A stretch of 36,702 nucleotides of DNA, from contig JAFXSM010000047.1 of the NCBI GenBank assembly GCA_017525605.1, positions 1 through 36,702 of the forward strand. The letters are read 5' to 3'. The notes beneath the pieces were generated by a model. That model did not search any database, was not told the DNA's origin, and saw nothing but the letters and a program-made list of their open reading frames with translations. The position numbers and the translations under genes are program-made. This DNA is from Treponema sp. GTDB taxonomy: Bacteria; Spirochaetota; Spirochaetia; Treponematales; Treponemataceae. Positions 32,854 through 36,702 of the stretch are shown here, in pieces. Each line of letters starts with the position of its first letter. The stretch's first letter is position 1.

Positions 32854-32887
32854 AAACCCAAGCATGAAGAATATGCTTGGGTTTTTT
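32854..32887 (+). terminator. Terminator of uxaA
   Basis: AAACCCAAGCAT (32854-32865) pairs with ATGCTTGGGTTT (32873-32884), followed by further T. Confidence 0.93.
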
Positions 32888-33135
32888 ACAGATTTATAAA
32901 CTAAATAGCCTGAATATCGAGTTTGTGCATATCGTATTTGCAAACTGAATAATTGACCAATCTTTCATCATTTTCCCCACACACTATCAAGATTTGATAC
33001 CCAAATGCTTTATCCTCGTACCTAGCTACGGATCCAGGCTCCGCCTTGTCCGTATACTTTTTTTTTATATAGTGTTTTTAACTGAAAACTACTTGAATTT
33101 CAGCCAAAACGACAACACCAAACGGAGGAAAAAAC
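32888..33135. other. Noncoding gap before the lipoprotein gene
   Basis: Most of a 305-bp gene-free stretch. TACGGA and TCCGTA near 33028-33055 enclose a small GGC/GCC stem and form a hairpin followed by a T-rich run, which may be a further terminator or leader structure. The promoter of the following lipoprotein gene probably lies in the AT-rich part after it. GGAGG before 33136 is the ribosome site. Confidence 0.35.
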
Positions 33136-34083
33136 ATGAAACTCTCAAAGAAAATCCTTGCAGCCCTCTCGGCGGCCGCGCTCCTTGCAACGACCACGAT
33201 CTTTTCGTCCTGCTCCGACGACGAGGACGACGACAAAACCGGAACGACGTACGCGACACTGCCCGAAAGCGTGGGCGAGAACCCGCTCAAAGGAAAGACG
33301 TGGAAGCGCACAATTACTGAACACGAGGAAGAGGTGACAATATCGTGGTCGTTCACCGACACGACAGCGACATACACTGAAAGCGAAACCGATTCCAAAT
33401 ATATTGAAACATACAAATATTCCTACGACGCGAACCAGAATCTCCTCTACCTCGCGCTCCAGTCCGAGAGCGATAGCTGGACGGAAGATGGGAAGACGAC
33501 TTCATATTCGTGGTCAAGCGTGGAGGAATACAAAGAGCAACTAAAAGAAGAGGTGGAGGAATATGCTGAGAGCATATCCGAGGACGCAATAGAAAGATTC
33601 ATTGAATATACCAAGCAAGAATTTTTCACGCGCGAAGTGAGAGAATACACGATAGGCGATGACGGCTCTCTCACTCTCAAACGCTACTTCGACGGGAATC
33701 TTCCGACTGAGTGCTATTTTAGAAAACACCTTGACCAAAGCGAGCTTACGTCGGACTACACTCATGTATCTATTAGCCTTGATTCTATTTCCATTTCCAA
33801 CTCTGATAATAACTACAACTACGACTACCCTCTCTCGTTCAATAGCGAAGCGAAGACATTCAGCGGAAGCATGTACGATACAACAGAGGGGGGAGATTTT
33901 GCCACAAAACTCGGCACAGTAACAGGAACTTACACCACGGAAGGCATCGGGACAAGCGGCTGCAAGGTGACGTTCACGTTCACAGAGATTCCAGACGGAG
34001 TGCCCGATGTAATCAAAACGGGCACGGCTTACGAGCTTGAACAAAGCTCAAGCTCAGGCACTATTTACACGCTCGTGAAATAG
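33136..34083 (+). CDS. Uncharacterised lipoprotein
   Basis: A 315-residue exported lipoprotein with a signal ending at Cys26 (FSSC) and an acidic start (SDDEDDDK). The body is rich in Thr, Ser, Tyr and Glu, with alternating patterns typical of beta-sheet (GKTWKRTITEHEEEVTISW) and a helical stretch around 125-160. I do not recognise a named domain; the overall look matches lipocalin-like surface lipoproteins abundant in treponemes. GGAGGAAAAAAC precedes the ATG. A strong promoter for an sRNA candidate begins just after its stop. Confidence 0.8.
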   Translation: MKLSKKILAALSAAALLATTTIFSSCSDDEDDDKTGTTYATLPESVGENPLKGKTWKRTITEHEEEVTISWSFTDTTATYTESETDSKYIETYKYSYDANQNLLYLALQSESDSWTEDGKTTSYSWSSVEEYKEQLKEEVEEYAESISEDAIERFIEYTKQEFFTREVREYTIGDDGSLTLKRYFDGNLPTECYFRKHLDQSELTSDYTHVSISLDSISISNSDNNYNYDYPLSFNSEAKTFSGSMYDTTEGGDFATKLGTVTGTYTTEGIGTSGCKVTFTFTEIPDGVPDVIKTGTAYELEQSSSSGTIYTLVK

Positions 34084-34103
34084 ATTTCCGCCGCGTGCTG
34101 GAT

Positions 34104-34132
34104 TTGACAAAGGGCGGGCGGCGGACTAGAAT
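34104..34132 (+). promoter_or_regulatory. Strong sigma-70-type promoter of the sRNA candidate
   Basis: A perfect TTGACA (34104-34109) and TAGAAT (34127-34132) are separated by exactly 17 bases. It is the best promoter match in the window. The predicted start is about 34139. Confidence 0.8.
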
Positions 34133-34138
34133 ACAAAA

Positions 34139-34240
34139 AAAAAGCGCAACCAAAATTACGGTTAGCCTTCATACATGAAACTTTAATGCTCTTGTGAGCA
34201 CTTGCCGCCTCAGTGTGTCAGACTAGGCGGCTATTTTTTT
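34139..34240 (+). ncRNA. Candidate small RNA of about 100 nt
   Basis: Between a near-consensus promoter and an intrinsic terminator lies a short noncoding unit with several hairpins: AACC/GGTT (34148-34163), TTCAT-ac-ATGAA (34168-34179), TGCTC-ttgt-GAGCA (34187-34200), and the terminator GCCGCCT (34204-34210) with AGGCGGC (34225-34231) followed by seven T (34234-34240). It has no ribosome site. The family is not recognised. It lies between the lipoprotein gene and a convergent XRE gene. Confidence 0.7.
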
Positions 34241-34271
34241 GCTCTCACACGTTTTAGGTGTAGAGAAGTGG

Positions 34272-34592
34272 CTAATTGACGTGCCTTTTCATTTCCTCCA
34301 GCAACGCCATCACAGATTTTTTATCGTTCTCGCAGAGGTCTACATATATCGAAAGCAGTTTTTTCCCGCATCCGCAGTCAATGCTTTTGCATTTGCGTCC
34401 TTCGACAAGCTCTTCCACGGTCACATTCAACGCTTTCGCTATTTTCACCGCGGAATCTATGTTCGGCAGAGCGTCGTGGTTGTTTATGTAGTTTCTGAGA
34501 GTATTCACGCTTATTCCAGTTTTCTCTGAAAGTTCTTTCGGCTTTATGTCCTGAAAAATCATTTCCTCTTTCAAATTTTCCTTAAATCCCAT
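34272..34592 (-). CDS. XRE-family regulator with a cysteine cluster
   Basis: A 106-residue regulator. The HTH spans about 8-65 (KPKELSEKTGISVNTLRNYIN). Right after it come Cys68, Cys73 and Cys75 (CKSIDCGC), with Cys87 further on, which may bind metal or sense redox state; the tail is helical. The ATG at 34592 has no clear ribosome site; a second ATG ten codons in has GAGG too close. It converges on the sRNA unit. Confidence 0.82.
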   Translation of the reverse strand: MGFKENLKEEMIFQDIKPKELSEKTGISVNTLRNYINNHDALPNIDSAVKIAKALNVTVEELVEGRKCKSIDCGCGKKLLSIYVDLCENDKKSVMALLEEMKRHVN

Positions 34593-34720
34593 GAAAAAAG
34601 GATAATCTAAAAAGACGAAATTCTTCTTGCGGACAGTCTTTTCAGATTATATAATGGCGAAATAATGATTAGATTTAATCATTTTTGATGTCTTATAAGA
34701 TGATACAAGAGGCTTTGACT

Positions 34721-34930
34721 ATGGGAAATCACGGAAACGATTACTTTGTAACGCCAAACGGAGACGGGACTTGGAGCGTAAAAAGGGCAAATGCAGGGAG
34801 AATCACAGGCACAGCGTCTTCACGGGAAAGCGCAATCAATATGGCACGAGGTTATATTACAGCAGCTGGCGGAGATGGAAGTATCTATGTTCAAAACGCG
34901 GATGGACATGGTTACGACTGTGTTAAATAA
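34721..34930 (+). CDS. DUF2188-like small protein
   Basis: A 69-residue protein with the DUF2188 pattern: YFVTPNGDGTWSVKRANAGR, then a Ser/Ala helix (SSRESAINMARGYI) and a final strand with GSIYVQNADG. The function of the family is unknown. I start at ATG 34721, with AGAGG eight bases upstream, not at earlier in-frame ATGs that lack a site. Base composition from here to about 36.1 kb is visibly richer in A and T than in the housekeeping genes. Confidence 0.75.
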   Translation: MGNHGNDYFVTPNGDGTWSVKRANAGRITGTASSRESAINMARGYITAAGGDGSIYVQNADGHGYDCVK

Positions 34931-34977
34931 ACAGATATAAGTAAATAATTATTAACATATTTTAGGAGGACACTTTC

Positions 34978-35166
34978 ATGACAGAAAAGACAATTTTGAC
35001 GCAAGGCGTATATCGCGTTACAGAGGTTTATGATTCAGATGTTGGGATTTATGTACAACATTTGTATAAAAACGGCAGAGAAGTCAATGTCAACTCACAA
35101 GGTTGGTCTATGACGCAAGAAGAAGCTCGACAGCATATTGCTGAATATGAATCATTTAATTTTTAG
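34978..35166 (+). CDS. Small protein of unknown function
   Basis: A 62-residue protein with no motif I recognise: a probable beta start (GVYRVTEVYDSDVGIYVQHL) and a helical end (MTQEEARQHIAEYESF). The ribosome site AGGAGG before the ATG is strong, which supports a real gene. It lies 47 bases after the DUF2188 gene and may share its transcript. Confidence 0.7.
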   Translation: MTEKTILTQGVYRVTEVYDSDVGIYVQHLYKNGREVNVNSQGWSMTQEEARQHIAEYESFNF

Positions 35167-35298
35167 GGCTGGCTGCTAATTTGAATTTCAATTTATTTTA
35201 GCTCTCAACAAAATTTGGCGTAGACCTTTAATAGTTTTTCTACAAAGGGCTACGTCACACCCTAGAGTTCAAAGTATTTTCAGAAATTGGAGTTTTTT

Positions 35299-36099
35299 AT
35301 GGCAAAACGAAGACTTACCGACAAGCAAAAACAAAAACTGCGAGATTCAGAATTCGCGCGTAGCAACAGTTCTGATTTAACAATAAATCCATCATATGGA
35401 GATTCGCTCGAATATGATGACGGAAATCTGTCATATGACGGGCGGACAAAAACAGGAAAGAAAATAAACAGACTCCTCAAAAGTCGAAACCGTAACTCGG
35501 CAAAATCATCAGACGACGATGTGTATGACAGCGATGACGATGGCAACAATGATGACTATAGCTACAACGATGGCGACTATAGTGATGACGACTATGACGA
35601 TAGTGACGAGGGCTATGATGATTATTACGATGACGAACTTGATGGCGAACAGGTTTATAACGATGAGAATTATGAATACATCCGAGAAAATGTAATCATC
35701 GATGATAATGATGAAGAAGTCGCTGTTTGCCCGAACTGTAAAGCCACACTAACGGAATACTTCGCAGGTGATGAGCGTGATGAATTTAAATGCCGCAATT
35801 GCGGAACAGAGTTCACTGCAGAGTTGAATAACGAGTACTGTGAAAAATGTGGGAGACCAGTTTCTGAGCAAAGAGTTATTAACTGCGACGGAGTCCTTTT
35901 TTGTTGTAAAGCATGTGAATACGACTATTTTGATAGTTGGCCAGATGGCTCAGATGAAGAAGAGAATACTCCTAATATACCATCTGACAGAATTACTAAT
36001 TGTACACACTGCGATAGCTCTGGAATTTGTAGAAACGATGAGAATCGTTATTTCTATGAGACGAAATGTCCAGGAGAATGCGACTACTATTTGCACTAA
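35299..36099 (+). CDS. Zinc-ribbon protein with an Asp/Tyr-rich low-complexity region
   Basis: A 266-residue protein with three parts. Residues 1-70 are basic (KRRLTDKQKQKLRD, then KKINRLLKSRNRN). Residues 72-118 are an extreme Asp/Tyr/Ser tract. The rest has at least three Cys groups: Cys144, Cys147, Cys165 and Cys168 as a zinc ribbon; Cys181 and Cys184 with Cys202, Cys203 and Cys206; and Cys235, Cys238, Cys244, Cys257 and Cys261. It probably binds several zinc ions and perhaps nucleic acid or protein. The start at ATG 35299 has GGAG six bases upstream; an upstream TTG frame is less likely. No family is recognised. Confidence 0.75.
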   Translation: MAKRRLTDKQKQKLRDSEFARSNSSDLTINPSYGDSLEYDDGNLSYDGRTKTGKKINRLLKSRNRNSAKSSDDDVYDSDDDGNNDDYSYNDGDYSDDDYDDSDEGYDDYYDDELDGEQVYNDENYEYIRENVIIDDNDEEVAVCPNCKATLTEYFAGDERDEFKCRNCGTEFTAELNNEYCEKCGRPVSEQRVINCDGVLFCCKACEYDYFDSWPDGSDEEENTPNIPSDRITNCTHCDSSGICRNDENRYFYETKCPGECDYYLH

Positions 36100-36213
36100 A
36101 AATAAAATCGCCCAATATCAAAAGGGGGCTATCAACAATGAGAAGCCACCTTTTGATATATGTCAAGATTTTCCAGATATCGTATTTGGACCTTGATTTC
36201 TCCATGAATAATA

Positions 36214-36486
36214 TCAAATCTGACCTTGCATATATGCCGTCATCAGAAAATCGTTCACCTTTGACTGCCAACCTTTGCCCATCGCACGCAAATGCGCGAG
36301 AAGAACTTTGTTGAAACGAATGGAAACCTGCTCTTTCACGGATTTGAAATATTCAGAATGTTTTGACAATGGTCTGAAACCTGAAAAATCCGTAATTTCA
36401 GGAATCTCCGAAAGGTCAATTTCTTCATCAGGAATAGCATTTGCCTCACATTCTGCGATTATTTTAGATTTTTCCAAGTCTGTCAT
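36214..36486 (-). CDS. BrnA-like antitoxin, without a visible BrnT toxin
   Basis: A 90-residue protein resembling BrnA antitoxins: an acidic linker (EIDLSEIPEITDFSGFRPL) followed by a ribbon-helix-helix-type DNA-binding end (KEQVSIRFNKVLLAHLRAMG, then KGWQSKVNDFL). BrnA normally neutralises the RNase toxin BrnT and represses the operon, and brnT usually lies just upstream. Here the space upstream (36487-36702) holds only the terminator and repeat, and no BrnT frame is seen downstream to 36100. The ATG at 36486 is chosen over a TTG nine codons earlier that falls in the terminator T-run; neither has a ribosome site. Confidence 0.7.
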   Translation of the reverse strand: MTDLEKSKIIAECEANAIPDEEIDLSEIPEITDFSGFRPLSKHSEYFKSVKEQVSIRFNKVLLAHLRAMGKGWQSKVNDFLMTAYMQGQI

Positions 36487-36511
36487 AGTACACTTTATTT
36501 TTCTATTCTGC

Positions 36512-36539
36512 AAAAAAAAGCGGCACCTTTTTGGTGCCG
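36512..36539 (-). terminator. Intrinsic terminator of the right repeat-borne gene
   Basis: The same hairpin as at the left edge, read on the minus strand: stem 36521-36527 with 36533-36539 and a U-run from 36519 to 36512. It closes the partial gene before the BrnA-like gene begins. Confidence 0.9.
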
Positions 36540-36540
36540 T

Positions 36541-36702
36541 TCAGGATGCCGAAACTCTCAAAAGAGATGCATCATTGTTGTTCCAGCATGACCGCTGGTG
36601 GTGCAATAAATTAGTGAAACTGCTCATCTGAGTCTTCTCTCTTTGTCGGATATTGCATAACGCCTCCCATTCGTGCAGCCGGTGTGCGTCCTCATCTCGC
36701 TC
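36541..36702 (-). CDS. 3' end of the unidentified multicopy gene, second copy (partial)
   Basis: On the minus strand this is the same 53-codon open tail and TGA as at 1-162. Two bases differ and change Val to Leu and Asp to Val near the end. It runs off the window edge. The identity of the protein is not known. Confidence 0.4.
   Translation of the reverse strand, partial: ERDEDAHRLHEWEALCNIRQREKTQMSSFTNLLHHQRSCWNNNDASLLRVSAS

Larger units (their letters stand above)
36510..36702. repeat. Right copy of the 193-bp inverted repeat
   Basis: Reverse complement of 1-193 with two mismatches (36561 and 36553). Identity ends immediately past the terminator run, as in the left copy. Confidence 0.95.

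Noticed and set aside
34139..34240. tracrRNA reading of the sRNA candidate
   Set aside because: No cas gene or CRISPR repeat is in the window and no anti-repeat can be identified.

Overview
The window reads as a bacterial chromosome segment, most likely from a host-associated, pectin-using Treponema or close spirochaete relative. The evidence is an archaeal/eukaryotic-type phenylalanyl-tRNA synthetase beta chain, a single-chain pyruvate:ferredoxin oxidoreductase, a BspA-type leucine-rich-repeat protein, a 7TM-type sensor fused to GGDEF, many small Cys-lipoproteins, and a pectin theme (a CE12 esterase lipoprotein, a cytoplasmic GH28 and altronate dehydratase). The assignment rests on gene content read by eye; no search was run. 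No tRNA, rRNA, CRISPR array, transposase or integrase is recognisable.

Layout. 1-193 and 36510-36702 are inverted copies of one 193-bp sequence (the tail of an open frame plus an intrinsic terminator), so both window edges lie in the same multicopy element. 294-2208: lactate-dehydrogenase-family enzyme and an orphan cobS. 7113 down to 2263 (minus strand): a five-gene operon with an amino-acid ABC importer (binding protein, permease, ATPase), arginase and a PutP-type sodium symporter, which fits arginine or related amino-acid uptake and breakdown. 7283-10661: pectin esterase lipoprotein and GH28 polygalacturonase. 10769-13177: pyrC and a glycerolipid acyltransferase. 13334-17551: radical-SAM/B12 protein and two convergent GGDEF genes. 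17630-18205: CAP-domain lipoprotein.

18314-20309 is a small inserted-looking module beside the oxidoreductase gene nifJ. Two genes (a PIN nuclease fused to a tetrapeptide solenoid, and an unknown partner) lie between two diverged direct copies of the nifJ 3' end with its structured 3' UTR and terminator. 20268-29555 holds housekeeping genes: nifJ, carA with a coupled LRR gene, two small XRE regulators and pheT. A 150-bp palindrome follows, then a carboxylesterase and uxaA. From about 33 kb the content becomes accessory: a lipoprotein, a roughly 100-nt sRNA candidate with its own promoter and terminator, an XRE regulator with a Cys cluster, three small or unknown genes and an orphan BrnA-like antitoxin.

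Main points of interest: (1) the ABC binding protein at 6343-7113 is a complete but circularly permuted family-3 solute-binding protein; (2) the PIN-solenoid pair sits between duplicated nifJ 3' ends whose coding differences are all synonymous and whose UTR hairpins covary; (3) the sRNA candidate at 34139-34240; (4) the palindrome at 29574-29721; (5) several genes (pyrC, carA, an XRE gene) have a -10 box only 7-11 nt before the start codon and no ribosome binding site, suggesting leaderless mRNAs.
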